Shown: positions 51,800-59,838 of the stretch, one piece after another
Numbering within the stretch: position 1 is the stretch's first letter
Layout of the letters: each line of letters begins with the position of its first letter
Assembly (NCBI RefSeq): GCF_014042355.1
Contig: NZ_JACEZU010000009.1
Location: 186,001-250,000 of the forward strand
Length of the DNA: 64,000 bases
Source of the DNA: Rugamonas apoptosis
GTDB lineage: Bacteria; Pseudomonadota; Gammaproteobacteria; Burkholderiales; Burkholderiaceae_D
Reading direction: 5' to 3'
Notes under the pieces: generated by a model
Told to the model about the DNA's origin: nothing
Databases searched by the model: none
Seen by the model: only the letters and a program-made list of their open reading frames with translations
Translations under genes and position numbers: made by a program

Positions 51800-52315
51800 T
51801 TAACCTTCTCGACCCGCTCGGATAGGCCAAAAGCTTTGCAGGAGTTCAAGCAGCTCACCTGAAAGATTCTCAGGATTTAAAGGTAATCGACTATAGTCTT
51901 CGATGGCCATCGCTACCATCCAGTCCGCTTCGTTTCTCAGATCGGCGTAGAACATCAAATCTTCCGAGGGAAGGCTTTTGTCATTACCTCTATCCTTACC
52001 GGCATGTTTCAAATGATTGTAGGGGTTACGGAGGAACTTCAGGGCTGCGGCGATATCGCCGGACGGTGGTTCCCCCGCAAACGCCCCAGCGAAATTCTCC
52101 ATGTGCCGCGCCATTTCAACTTGCCTCGGCGTGTACTCAGGCTTGCTGCCAGCGGCGCTAAGCTCGTCCAAGTAAGGAGTAAGAATATTTTCGACCGCGC
52201 CTGCCAACAGAAGGCTTTTGGCGTAGCCGACGTCGGACGTTGCCGACCGACACTCACGAGCAGCCTCTAGAAGTAGTTGACCGGCGAGTTCCAACTTATC
52301 GTGCCTCTTATACAT
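51800..52315 (-). CDS. Array gene: hypothetical protein, 171 aa
   Basis: Starts at 52315 (GGAAAAA four bases upstream); an ATG at 52327 lies inside the promoter repeat and would be leaderless. All-helical look (LAGQLLLEAARECRSATSD; AALKFLRNPYNHLKHAGKD). The NPYNHLKHA segment recalls HEPN-type or AbiV-like helical proteins, but the Rx4-6H motif is not clear. Confidence 0.6.
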   Translation of the reverse strand: MYKRHDKLELAGQLLLEAARECRSATSDVGYAKSLLLAGAVENILTPYLDELSAAGSKPEYTPRQVEMARHMENFAGAFAGEPPSGDIAAALKFLRNPYNHLKHAGKDRGNDKSLPSEDLMFYADLRNEADWMVAMAIEDYSRLPLNPENLSGELLELLQSFWPIRAGREG

Positions 52316-52323
52316 GCGTTTTT

Positions 52324-52350
52324 CCATAAACGATTTATACCGATTTTCCT
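52324..52350 (-). promoter_or_regulatory. Array promoter repeat A
   Basis: On the minus strand GGAAAATCGGTATAAATCG then TTTATGG. TATAAA (52334-52339) fits a -10 box and ATAAA-TCG-TTTAT is a dyad. The same block stands at 56931-56957 and 57907-57933. Confidence 0.6.
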
Positions 52351-52445
52351 AAGCGAGCAAATGTTGGAAGGCAGGGAGTAATAAATTCCTCACAAATTGC
52401 TTGGGCACCCAACCATGAACTTCGATTGATCATGACCACTGCGAT

Positions 52446-53216
52446 TTAAAGGACCTGGGCGTGGTGGTAAATGGCTTGTTCCTTGTAAACGATGACATAA
52501 CCGGGTAGGACGGTGATTTGCCACGCAGGTCCAAGCGCCGACGCAGCCATGCGCAATATCGCGCGCGCGGAGTGTGGCCCTTCCGGGACGGACACCTTCG
52601 TCGTCTCCAGGTCCGCATGTGGTTGGCGTGAGCGTCCGCCAGCGTTCTGCGTGCGGACGATAAAGGGCACGGCCTTGTTCAACGCGGCGAGCAGCGTCGC
52701 GGCGCTCATTTCGCCCCGGACGCCGACTTCGATCGGATGATTGTCGATGTCTATCGGATACTGCGCGTCGAAGTGCTCGACCTTCAGCCTAGTCGTGTCG
52801 CGCTCGCGGCCAGGATCGTTCGAGCCGAATCCACTGGAGTTCCAGGAGGGCCTACGTCCGTCGCGGTCGGAATAGTAGGTGATCAGGAGGGTCTCCAGGT
52901 CGACAGCCGTGAACACGAAGATCCGCACGGCCTTGAAGGAGACACGCGCTGGGTCGAGGTGCTTGCGTTGCAGGATCTTCCTGGAATGGCGCGACAAGCG
53001 CGCCCTCAGGCCGGCCTCGGCGTCCGTCTTGCCGATGTACACGAGCTTGTCGTCGAGGAACAGCTGATACACGCCTTGCTCTTCGGGAATTTGCGTCTCG
53101 ATGGCCCTGGATTCGAGCGGCGCTGAACCAAGGCCGTCGAGGAGGGCCACGAGGTCGCGCAACAACGCGCGGGGAAGGTCGAATTCGAATTCCTTGAAGT
53201 GTGGCGAGGAGGGCAT
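52446..53216 (-). CDS. GIY-YIG restriction endonuclease, Eco29kI-like
   Basis: 256 aa from the ATG at 53216. QGVYQLFLDDKLVYIGKT carries the GIY and YIG elements, with RLSRH following. WNSSGFGSNDPGRERD is the segment typical of the Eco29kI family of type II enzymes. A C5 methyltransferase and a Vsr lie next to it, completing a restriction-modification system. Eco29kI cuts CCGCGG; the site here is not known. Confidence 0.82.
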   Translation of the reverse strand: MPSSPHFKEFEFDLPRALLRDLVALLDGLGSAPLESRAIETQIPEEQGVYQLFLDDKLVYIGKTDAEAGLRARLSRHSRKILQRKHLDPARVSFKAVRIFVFTAVDLETLLITYYSDRDGRRPSWNSSGFGSNDPGRERDTTRLKVEHFDAQYPIDIDNHPIEVGVRGEMSAATLLAALNKAVPFIVRTQNAGGRSRQPHADLETTKVSVPEGPHSARAILRMAASALGPAWQITVLPGYVIVYKEQAIYHHAQVL

Positions 53217-53359
53217 CGGGTCCCTTGGTGATCGTATGAATCCGTATTCTGCCAGAAATGTTGCCTTGGTGAATAGCAAGCTTCGTCCCCGGCCCCATGT
53301 GGCGGCTCGCGGCGAGACGCGCTATTCTGACGCGGGAAGGCTTCCGAAGCGGGATGGGC

Positions 53360-53770
53360 ATGGTTGACACGGTGAGCGCTCGACGTCGCAGCGAGATCAT
53401 GGGGCGTGTGAAGGGGAAGGACACGGCCTTGGAGATGGTTGTCCGCCGCCTTGTGCATGGCGCCGGCTACCGCTACCGTCTTCATGTGGCGAACCTCCCC
53501 GGACGTCCGGACCTCGTGTTCCCAGGCCGTCGGAAGATCATCCAAGTGAACGGCTGCTTTTGGCATATGCACGACAACTGCCCTCTCTCGCGAATGCCGA
53601 AATCGCGCGTCGATTTTTGGAGAACGAAGCTCGCGCGCAACAAGCAGCGCGACGAGGAAAACCTCGCTGCCCTCACCTGCGAGGGGTGGACCGTGCTGAC
53701 TGTGTGGGAGTGCGAGATCCGCGATGTGGAGGGACTACTGCGGCGCCTAGAGGCCTTCCTTGAAGGGTAA
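53360..53770 (+). CDS. vsr: Very short patch repair endonuclease (Vsr)
   Basis: 136 aa. RSEIMGRVKGKDTALE, GRPDLVFP with the catalytic aspartate, and VNGCFWHMHDNC with the zinc residues are canonical. Vsr nicks T:G mismatches left by deamination of 5-methylcytosine, so it belongs with the C5 methyltransferase. Two in-frame ATGs (53354, 53360) are possible. Divergent from the endonuclease and convergent with the methyltransferase. Confidence 0.92.
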   Translation: MVDTVSARRRSEIMGRVKGKDTALEMVVRRLVHGAGYRYRLHVANLPGRPDLVFPGRRKIIQVNGCFWHMHDNCPLSRMPKSRVDFWRTKLARNKQRDEENLAALTCEGWTVLTVWECEIRDVEGLLRRLEAFLEG

Positions 53771-53803
53771 CGTGCAGGCCAGGCGTCATACGCACTTGGC
53801 CGC

Positions 53804-54967
53804 CTATGGTGCGGGCAGGTGCGCGTGCACGTGCGCCGCGACCACTTGCGCCAACCGGACGGGAACCGCGTTGCCGAGTTGGCGCATGATCTCCCCCCAG
53901 GAGCCATGGAAAACGTAATCGTCCGGGAAGGTCTGCATGCGAGCCGCCTCGCGAACGGTGAAGTAGCGCACCGCGCCGTCGGGCATCGCGATCATGTTCT
54001 CGCCGCCCGGCACGCCGTGGTCGCCCGCCTTGAGCGTCTTGGAGGGTTCGTCGATCGGGCTGCCCGTGTGCCCAGCGTAGGTGCGCGCGCCCGGGATGAA
54101 CACGTGGTCCCGCGCGCCGTTGCGCGGATTGGCCTGCGGATCCGGTAGATCACCTATCGCGTCGCGCACGGTCAGCCATGGCAGCTTGTCGAGCCCCAAG
54201 CCGTTCGTGGCGATCCGTTGGAGCCGCGCCGCCAGCTTCGCCGGAACCACAGGCATGGCCAAGCCGTGACGTTCCCAGTACTCTCCGGTGATCCATTTGG
54301 AGCGCAGCAACGCATCCTCCGAATGGGTCGGCTCGGGGAACGCCCACTCGATCCCGAGGTCGCGGCGGAAACCCACGATGAAGACCCGTTCGCGCTTTTG
54401 CGGCACGCCGTAGTTCGCCGCGTTCAGCAGGCGGAACACGACGTTGTACGCGAATTCGTCCGGTCGCGCCCCTGCGGTATGGTGGCGCTCCAAGCGCGCC
54501 AAATGCTTTTCCCACTCCTCGCCTTCGGAGCGCGCGAGATCTGGATAGGAAAGCTGCAATATGATGTATTCAAGGTAACTGGCGAAACTCTCGCGCAGGA
54601 GTCCCTTGACATTCTCAAAGATGAAGGCCTGCGGATGGATTTCGCGGATGGAGCGCACGGCCTCGGGGAACATATCCCGGGTGTCGTCGTAGCCCGCATG
54701 CTTGCCACCCAGGGAGAACGGTTGACATGGGGGGCCGCCCGATACGATCGCCACTCCTTCCTCGGCCAGGCTCGCGTAGTCGATGGTCCGCGCGTCCCCC
54801 TCGTAAAGGACGCAGCCAGGCAAACCATTCGAATAGCGCAGGTGATTCTCACGGATCGTTTGGCACGCGTCCGGGTTCCACTCGACCAGCGCCCGGTGGT
54901 CAAAACCGGCGTTGGCGATGCCCATGGCAAGCCCGCCGGCGCCCGCGAAGAGTTCGATGCTGTTCAT
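53804..54967 (-). CDS. DNA (cytosine-5) methyltransferase
   Basis: 387 aa. Motif I LFAGAGGLAMG, motif IV SGGPPCQPFSLGG with the catalytic cysteine, motif VI FENVKG, motif VIII QKRERVFIVG and a C-terminal RQLGNAVP are in the usual order, with a target-recognition region between VIII and IX. Protects host DNA from the neighbouring GIY-YIG enzyme. Confidence 0.94.
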   Translation of the reverse strand: MNSIELFAGAGGLAMGIANAGFDHRALVEWNPDACQTIRENHLRYSNGLPGCVLYEGDARTIDYASLAEEGVAIVSGGPPCQPFSLGGKHAGYDDTRDMFPEAVRSIREIHPQAFIFENVKGLLRESFASYLEYIILQLSYPDLARSEGEEWEKHLARLERHHTAGARPDEFAYNVVFRLLNAANYGVPQKRERVFIVGFRRDLGIEWAFPEPTHSEDALLRSKWITGEYWERHGLAMPVVPAKLAARLQRIATNGLGLDKLPWLTVRDAIGDLPDPQANPRNGARDHVFIPGARTYAGHTGSPIDEPSKTLKAGDHGVPGGENMIAMPDGAVRYFTVREAARMQTFPDDYVFHGSWGEIMRQLGNAVPVRLAQVVAAHVHAHLPAP

Positions 54968-55424
54968 GTTTCTGGTCTTGTGCCTTTTCAGTTCTCACCG
55001 GATTGTGCCCGCGCGGGGCCCCCGGCGTCTCGATGGCAGGAACCGATACGGAATCCACCGGACCGCATTCTACTGGATGTATGAACAGGGCATCCAGTTT
55101 TTTTATCGCGCTGTGAATCCGCACTCGAATGTAGAGATTGATGAAGGGGGAACTTCCCGATAAATCTTTGCGGATGCGCTAAGCCACGTAAACAGCTGCA
55201 ATAGACGCATATCTGCGCGAAGGCGTAGTGTGCTTGGCCACGCACAAACCGGCGCTGGGTGGCTGCAGCCATAAACCAAGCCTAGTGTCCGACGGTACGC
55301 CGCCAACGTAGAGGGAAGGTCGCTGAAAAAGGTTTTGCCCTACGTCAATTTTAATGTACGCTGTATGTATATACAGTATTTTAATTTATCTGGATCAACC
55401 CCGTCGACAGCCAGAAAGGCCCCT
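54968..55424. other. Intergenic region with LexA box
   Basis: No gene is supported. The only clear signal is the LexA-type box at 55361-55376. Confidence 0.5.
55361..55376. promoter_or_regulatory. LexA (SOS) box
   Basis: CTGTATGTATATACAG matches the consensus CTGT-N8-ACAG with an alternating AT centre. It is 48 bp before the start at 55425, in promoter position. Confidence 0.75.
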
Positions 55425-56639
55425 ATGCCGGAAATTTTCAAAGATATTTTAAAAGACGTTCTGAAACAATTAGCCAACCTAAACTGGACGGCGCCTATCC
55501 TGGTCTGCGAATTCGCCCTTTTCGGCGAGCCACATCAAATCGCTGACATCGAAGAGCGAATGAAAAATGGGGCAGCGAAAGTCGCCGTTCTGGTTGCGGT
55601 GCTATTCGCGTTCGGCATCGCGCTTATTTCCGAAACGGCGACTTTGGGCAACGGCGGCTATTACTACCATTTGATTCGGGACATCGCAGAAAAAGACCCC
55701 ATCGAATTTCTTGCTGAACCCCTTGCTGGAGCTGCGATTCTGCTTGCAATCGGTATGCTTCTGACCTGGCGGATCGCCAGGTCGTTGCAAAAGCGTGCCG
55801 AGTACGGAGAGAGCCTCCGATCCGTCTGGGCTGGAATTCTCATCATCAGTTGCTTGGGCGTCAGTGCGGTGGCACTGAGCACACAATGGGGCCGGGCGCT
55901 GGTGAACTACTTCACCCGTTCGCTCCCCTACGACGCCCCAATTGCTGTGATCAGCAGACACGCCGTCCCATACGTGGCCATCTTCATCTGGATGTGGGTA
56001 TGCATTGGGCGCAGTTTCCGTGTGATGCAATCGGTACTTCCAGCGACCGTCACCAAGGAGACCCGCCGTATGCTGTTTTGGGGACACCTCGGAATTTGGG
56101 TGTTCGTTTCTCTGTCCTCGATCCTCGAGCATGAGGCCATCACGCGGGTTCACCCTGATCCACTGCGCACCCGCGACATCGGGCCCGAGTTGGCCGCCAT
56201 CGCCATGACGGGAATAGCCTGCAATGGCAATGCCGATACCATTGGCTGCGTGGTCAATATCAATACCGGCCAGCCACAGGACATGACACTGGCCGGCACC
56301 TGGGACACACGCACGGTGACTTACACACCAAGCGAAACCGAGGGTCCGGTGATCGCCCGCTGGACGCCGATTGTCGCGAATGCCGGCATGGTGCCCGTCG
56401 TATCGATCACGCCGTACTCCCACTTCGATCTCGAAATCCGCACCTCGCGGAAAGAAGCGTGCGCGATTGCTGCCCTGCCGGACGACGCTGCGCATCCGAG
56501 CTACTGGCGCATGCGCGCACATGCGCACGAAAACGGCAAATGGACCGATGACAGCAAGACCACCAAGCTGATCCCGAACAACCTTCACACCCTGCACGCG
56601 GAGCTAAGCCGCCTTTGCAGCCAAGCCGCGTCAGGCTGA
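55425..56639 (+). CDS. Polytopic membrane protein, probably SOS-controlled
   Basis: 404 aa from ATG 55425 (AAAGG upstream). About five membrane helices (near residues 50-70, 100-118, 137-157, 183-203 and 220-238), followed by a soluble C-terminal domain of about 150 residues with cysteines (IACNGNADTIGCVV). No family recognised. It is the only plus-strand gene between the methyltransferase and the recombinase remnant. A role in damage-induced lysis, toxin release or abortive infection would fit but is a guess. Confidence 0.65.
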   Translation: MPEIFKDILKDVLKQLANLNWTAPILVCEFALFGEPHQIADIEERMKNGAAKVAVLVAVLFAFGIALISETATLGNGGYYYHLIRDIAEKDPIEFLAEPLAGAAILLAIGMLLTWRIARSLQKRAEYGESLRSVWAGILIISCLGVSAVALSTQWGRALVNYFTRSLPYDAPIAVISRHAVPYVAIFIWMWVCIGRSFRVMQSVLPATVTKETRRMLFWGHLGIWVFVSLSSILEHEAITRVHPDPLRTRDIGPELAAIAMTGIACNGNADTIGCVVNINTGQPQDMTLAGTWDTRTVTYTPSETEGPVIARWTPIVANAGMVPVVSITPYSHFDLEIRTSRKEACAIAALPDDAAHPSYWRMRAHAHENGKWTDDSKTTKLIPNNLHTLHAELSRLCSQAASG

Positions 56640-56673
56640 TCCACCATGGCTATCTGGGGCACAAGGCGGCGAT

Positions 56674-56925
56674 TCACTTTTTATGCCATGATCTTTTCCC
56701 ATACTCAGATGCAATGATATAACGGCGTTCGCCTTTTGGCGTCGTAACGATTCCGCTTTGGATAAAGCCAATCAATACGCCGTCTAGTGTGTAGAATTCA
56801 TCGCCGTCGATGCGGAAGCGAGGGGCCGAGCCGCTCCGTACACACTCGTCCTCGTCAATTCGCCCGAACAATGCGCCGTTCATATCACGTACTGTGTATT
56901 GGCCCTTGCAGTAATCGATCATCAT
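56674..56925 (-). CDS. Array gene: beta-rich hypothetical protein
   Basis: 83 aa. Repeats of the pattern Y-x-D/R-x-G-x-LFGRI/LIGFI suggest a small beta-meander (YTVRDMNGALFGRID; YTLDGVLIGFIQSG). ATG ATG start with AGGAAG before it and promoter repeat B just upstream. Confidence 0.6.
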   Translation of the reverse strand: MMIDYCKGQYTVRDMNGALFGRIDEDECVRSGSAPRFRIDGDEFYTLDGVLIGFIQSGIVTTPKGERRYIIASEYGKRSWHKK

Positions 56926-56930
56926 AGCTT

Positions 56931-56957
56931 CCTATAAATCGTTTATACCGTTTCACC
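56931..56957 (-). promoter_or_regulatory. Array promoter repeat B
   Basis: GTGAAACGGTATAAACGATT then TATAGG on the minus strand; TATAAA at 56942-56947. The dyad ATAAA-CGA-TTTAT is the inverse of repeats A and C, so the palindrome is kept. Confidence 0.6.
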
Positions 56958-56987
56958 TCCGCGAAAACACGGTGGGAGCTTCCTTGG

Positions 56988-57239
56988 TCAGAGATCGCCC
57001 ATGGGCTTCGGATGGAAAATCGATTCGCCGAATGAATTGGGCGAGTCTGTACTGGCTTGACCAATGCCGTTCACCATGCTGCTGAAGTACGTGCTCTTCA
57101 GCATTGCATAGCTACTCGGATTCAGTGCAGCGACACCGAGCGGATTCAACAACTCGTCGATCTGTTCGCGGCTAAGACCGCCGAGCACCCCAGCGAAGAT
57201 AATTGCTCGTTCAGTCGGCGTTCTCTTTGGTCCAGGCAT
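56988..57239 (-). CDS. Array gene: hypothetical protein
   Basis: 83 aa (TPTERAIIFAGVLGGLSREQID). Starts 6 bp after the HNH gene's TAG; that stop is part of the core TAGGAAAAT and the core serves as ribosome site. No family recognised. Confidence 0.6.
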   Translation of the reverse strand: MPGPKRTPTERAIIFAGVLGGLSREQIDELLNPLGVAALNPSSYAMLKSTYFSSMVNGIGQASTDSPNSFGESIFHPKPMGDL

Positions 57240-57245
57240 ATTTTC

Positions 57246-57896
57246 CTAGGTGATGGCTAAAAATCGTTCGAGGCCGTCCCATGCGGATCTGACTGGCTCT
57301 CGCTCACGCGGATCAACTAAGCTAACCTCTTCCAGTGTGTAATCCATACGACCAAAGTTACAAGGCCCGCAGGCGACGACCAAATTATTGAGATCATTCT
57401 GCCCACCGGCACTGTGAGGGATTACATGATCATACTGCGCCCACATAGTTTGAAAGGCTACATGCTGTGTTTCGTTTGTCGCCCCCCATATCTGCAACTC
57501 GGGAAATGCTAAACAAAATTTCTTCCTGACCTCGGCCCTGATAACAGGAATGCCGCAAAACCTACACTGGTATCCATCACGTCTATGAAGGAGCCGCTTC
57601 TGCTCGAGTGTTGGCATTCGCTGTTTCACCCGAGCATCAAAACCAGATTCGTTTCGAGGACGCTTCTCCAATTGAAAATAAGGGCTCTTGGCGCCCCAAA
57701 TCGAATAACCCCACTGACCAACCTCAGGGATCTTGGCCGCCTCGATCAACTCTACAGCTAGCGCACGGTGTCCGTTCTGGTATGCGCTAACGGCCGCGTC
57801 CAAAAACCGTGCTGCATCCCATATTGCCGGTATGGGTTCCCTGAACGCCATCCGACGCTGTCTGCCCGGCCCGTCAATTGAAGAGACATTCTGCAT
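57246..57896 (-). CDS. HNH endonuclease
   Basis: 216 aa from the ATG at 57896 (GGGGAT upstream; a TTG one codon earlier is possible). RRDGYQCRFCGIPV with the first cysteine pair, YDHVIPHSAGGQNDLNNLVVACGPCN with DHV..H, N and second pair make an intact HNH nuclease. N-terminal 100 residues are unrecognised. It stands at the start of a sub-run of the array and may be a defence effector or a mobility nuclease. Confidence 0.82.
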   Translation of the reverse strand: MQNVSSIDGPGRQRRMAFREPIPAIWDAARFLDAAVSAYQNGHRALAVELIEAAKIPEVGQWGYSIWGAKSPYFQLEKRPRNESGFDARVKQRMPTLEQKRLLHRRDGYQCRFCGIPVIRAEVRKKFCLAFPELQIWGATNETQHVAFQTMWAQYDHVIPHSAGGQNDLNNLVVACGPCNFGRMDYTLEEVSLVDPREREPVRSAWDGLERFLAIT

Positions 57897-57906
57897 CAAG
57901 GCATCC

Positions 57907-57933
57907 CCATAAACGATTTATACCGTTTTCCCT
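57907..57933 (-). promoter_or_regulatory. Array promoter repeat C
   Basis: AGGGAAAACGGTATAAATCG then TTTATGG on the minus strand, nearly identical to repeat A. It drives the HNH gene and its first bases include the core that ends the previous gene. Confidence 0.6.
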
Positions 57934-57938
57934 ATTCG

Positions 57939-58178
57939 TTACTGCCAGTCCGGCAGCGCTGCGAAATCCACTGCCGACATCGCCAGATACTCGACTTGGG
58001 CGACCACCTTCAAACCGGGCTTAGGCGCGCCGTGCAACGTCAGAATGGCTTGACCCACCTGGTCAGCGCGAACTGTCAGTAATTCATCGTCCACCGTCAC
58101 GCGTGCGGCCAACACGTCGGCACCCGCGACGATACGCGCCAAGCTGGCGGCATGCTGCTCTTGAAAATTCTAGCTCAT
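57939..58178 (-). pseudogene. Array gene interrupted by a stop at codon 3
   Basis: From the ATG at 58178 (AGGA upstream) the frame reads M-S-stop and then continues open for 76 codons (NFQEQHAASLARIV... to ...DFAALPDWQ). The TAG at 58170-58172 probably arose from CAG. Translation could restart at the TTG at 58142. No family recognised. Confidence 0.55.
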
Positions 58179-58222
58179 AGAATTGGTCCTGTATTGTCTG
58201 TATCGGCTACCGGTCGTCGCCG

Positions 58223-58247
58223 GCGCCACAAGGGCGCAATTTTCTTA
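58223..58247. repeat. Array intergenic hairpin element (b)
   Basis: On the minus strand the TAA stop runs into GAAAATTGCGCCCTTGTGGC; GCGCC and GGCGC pair perfectly (58223-58237). Same layout as 51754-51781. Confidence 0.5.
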
Positions 58248-58472
58248 GCGCTTCTTATCCGCCGCGAGGATCTCGTCCTCGGTCAATTGACGACGGTGCA
58301 AGTACGCGCCATTTGTTCTTGTCGGGACAGTCTTGAGCGTTCCGTCGTTGCCGGCGCCAATGAGTCCAATCGTCTCACCTTCATCGGTAAGACCGAACGC
58401 TGCGACGTTCCAAACAGTGTCGTCGTGTTTGAAATACCAGTCCACTGCTGGCGTAATCTGGATAATCCGCAT
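58245..58472 (-). CDS. Array gene: hypothetical protein, 75 aa
   Basis: Starts at 58472 after GGAGGAAAGAGCA. Beta-rich opening (RIIQITPAVDWYFKHDD). Its leader (58487-58538) closely matches that of the gene at 59188-59397, though the proteins are unrelated. Confidence 0.65.
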   Translation of the reverse strand: MRIIQITPAVDWYFKHDDTVWNVAAFGLTDEGETIGLIGAGNDGTLKTVPTRTNGAYLHRRQLTEDEILAADKKR

Positions 58473-58486
58473 TGCTCTTTCCTCCA

Positions 58487-58538
58487 TGGGCCGGCACCAT
58501 ACCAACCTTCTCAATGCACCAGGCCCGTCATGCGGGCC
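58487..58538 (-). repeat. Array leader repeat with hairpin, copy 1
   Basis: Minus strand: hairpin GGCCCG-catga-CGGGCC (58522-58538), then TGGTGCATTGAGAAGGT and TGGTGCCGG. The copy at 59410-59463 keeps these blocks and has a different stem sequence. Confidence 0.65.
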
Positions 58539-58563
58539 GGGGGGGGCAGTTCTGGGTGTTTTC

Positions 58564-58845
58564 CTAGATTTGGCTTGGTGGGTAGACGGGCATTCGGTTT
58601 AACAGATCGAGGAGCTCCTGCCGGTCCAGCACCAACTCACAAATCTTGTGCGGGACACCTTCTGCATTTTGGGTCATAACGTTCGCGAAGACGAGCTGAT
58701 CACAACCTCCTGTTCCATCTGGGCTCTCCTGTGCAATGGAATTGAATTGAAGCCACCGACTTGATACACGGCATTCGGCTCGTTGTTCCATTACGTTGGC
58801 CAATCGAACTCGATCCGATCGTGTCGATTTATCGCTATTTGACAT
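58564..58845 (-). CDS. Array gene: hypothetical protein, 93 aa
   Basis: Begins with SNSDKSTRSDRVRLANVMEQ. Core TAGGAAAAC from the upstream gene's stop is its ribosome site; its own stop TAG opens another core. No family recognised. Confidence 0.6.
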   Translation of the reverse strand: MSNSDKSTRSDRVRLANVMEQRAECRVSSRWLQFNSIAQESPDGTGGCDQLVFANVMTQNAEGVPHKICELVLDRQELLDLLNRMPVYPPSQI

Positions 58846-58857
58846 TGCCGTGTTTTC

Positions 58858-59064
58858 CTATTTATCCTCGAACTCTAAAATCAGTTGGTCGATTGCATTG
58901 TTGAGGCCAAGCAGCACTCGCGCCTGATCGAATGCGTCCCCGTGCGGAAACGGCCCGTTGGACCGCCGCTCTCGCAGCTCAGAAAGAAGGCTTTGCCGCC
59001 CCGCCAGAGAAGCCGCACGGCAAATGCTTGAAGCCGATAAGGGCGTACCCATTGGATTCAACAT
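58858..59064 (-). CDS. Array gene: hypothetical protein, 68 aa
   Basis: ATG at 59064 with GGAAGGAGG upstream, which rules out the earlier ATG at 59097. Helical (AASLAGRQSLLSELRERR; NNAIDQLILEFEDK). Ends in TAG of the core. Confidence 0.62.
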   Translation of the reverse strand: MLNPMGTPLSASSICRAASLAGRQSLLSELRERRSNGPFPHGDAFDQARVLLGLNNAIDQLILEFEDK

Positions 59065-59116
59065 TTCTGATCCTCCTTCCATGTGGGTTGTTCGCACAAT
59101 TGACTAGCACATTCAA

Positions 59117-59145
59117 AAATTAAGTTGCCGCGTAATCCGTGGCAA
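59117..59145 (-). terminator. Terminator-like stem in the array
   Basis: GTTGCC and GGCAAC pair around an 11-base loop and are followed on the minus strand by TTAATTTTTG. It would end the transcript from the right part of the array. Confidence 0.5.
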
Positions 59146-59187
59146 CTCCTTTTATGGAAGTTCCTGCGCTTCGATTTTCCTTGGCAG

Positions 59188-59397
59188 TTACTGATTGATC
59201 CCGAGCGCACGCAAAGCCTGGTCATTCAGCTTCGCTGCCGCATCCGTCAAGCGCTTATGCTCGCGCATCGCGGCTTTGAAAAGTGGATTGTCTTCATTTG
59301 CGCAGCCGGTCAACGCCTGAGCTTGCGTCATATCAGCAATCGTTTCCAGTTGGTCGTTGATTGCCGCGATCAAGCGATTGTATTTTTCAAAGTCCAT
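59188..59397 (-). CDS. Array gene: hypothetical protein, 69 aa
   Basis: ATG at 59397 (AAGG upstream; an ATG two codons earlier is possible). Helical, DFEKYNRLIAAINDQLETI, a small helical-hairpin look. The core AAGGAAAATCGAAG follows its stop with no start codon near. Confidence 0.6.
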   Translation of the reverse strand: MDFEKYNRLIAAINDQLETIADMTQAQALTGCANEDNPLFKAAMREHKRLTDAAAKLNDQALRALGINQ

Positions 59398-59409
59398 TTT
59401 CATCCTTCG

Positions 59410-59463
59410 CTGGCCCGGCACCACGCCTGACCTTCTCAATGCTCCAGCCGCCTCGTGGGCGGC
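59410..59463 (-). repeat. Array leader repeat with hairpin, copy 2
   Basis: Minus strand: hairpin GCCGCC-cacga-GGCGGC (59447-59463), then TGGAGCATTGAGAAGGT and TGGTGCCGG. Stem bases differ from copy 1 but pairing and loop size are kept. Confidence 0.65.
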
Positions 59464-59493
59464 TACGGTGCGACCTGGCGCGATTTCCTATTC

Positions 59494-59733
59494 TCACTTG
59501 AGCCGAGTAAACCGCACCATGTCTACATGCCGCTTGCCGGTTTGGGACTCGAAGTGCCTCGATTCGATCCGCACGAGGCCCTGGCGCTCCATCGCTTCCA
59601 GATCATCCACGAACGTAGCAAAGCGCTCGTAGCCGGCGCCATCATCAACTTGGCCAACGGCTACCATTCCACCGTAAGTCATCGTACCGATCGCGCCAAT
59701 GGCGGTCGCGTCATAGGTCTTCTGTGCAAGCAT
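59494..59733 (-). CDS. Array gene: hypothetical protein, winged-helix-like
   Basis: 79 aa. The end, LEAMERQGLVRIESRHFES, looks like the last helix and wing of a small winged-helix protein. AAGG before the ATG. Followed by core TAGGAAATC. Confidence 0.55.
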   Translation of the reverse strand: MLAQKTYDATAIGAIGTMTYGGMVAVGQVDDGAGYERFATFVDDLEAMERQGLVRIESRHFESQTGKRHVDMVRFTRLK

Positions 59734-59838
59734 CGTTCATACCTTATTCCAGCTTCCGGCTGGTGCGGGGCACTAGTGCCGTTACCCTATAATCAGAGCA
59801 TGATGCCCGTATGCTCTTCGATTTTCCTTTCCTCTGAA

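Noticed and set aside
51639..51830. Minus-strand frame across the gap between two array genes
   Set aside because: It translates the intergenic hairpin element and overlaps both neighbours.
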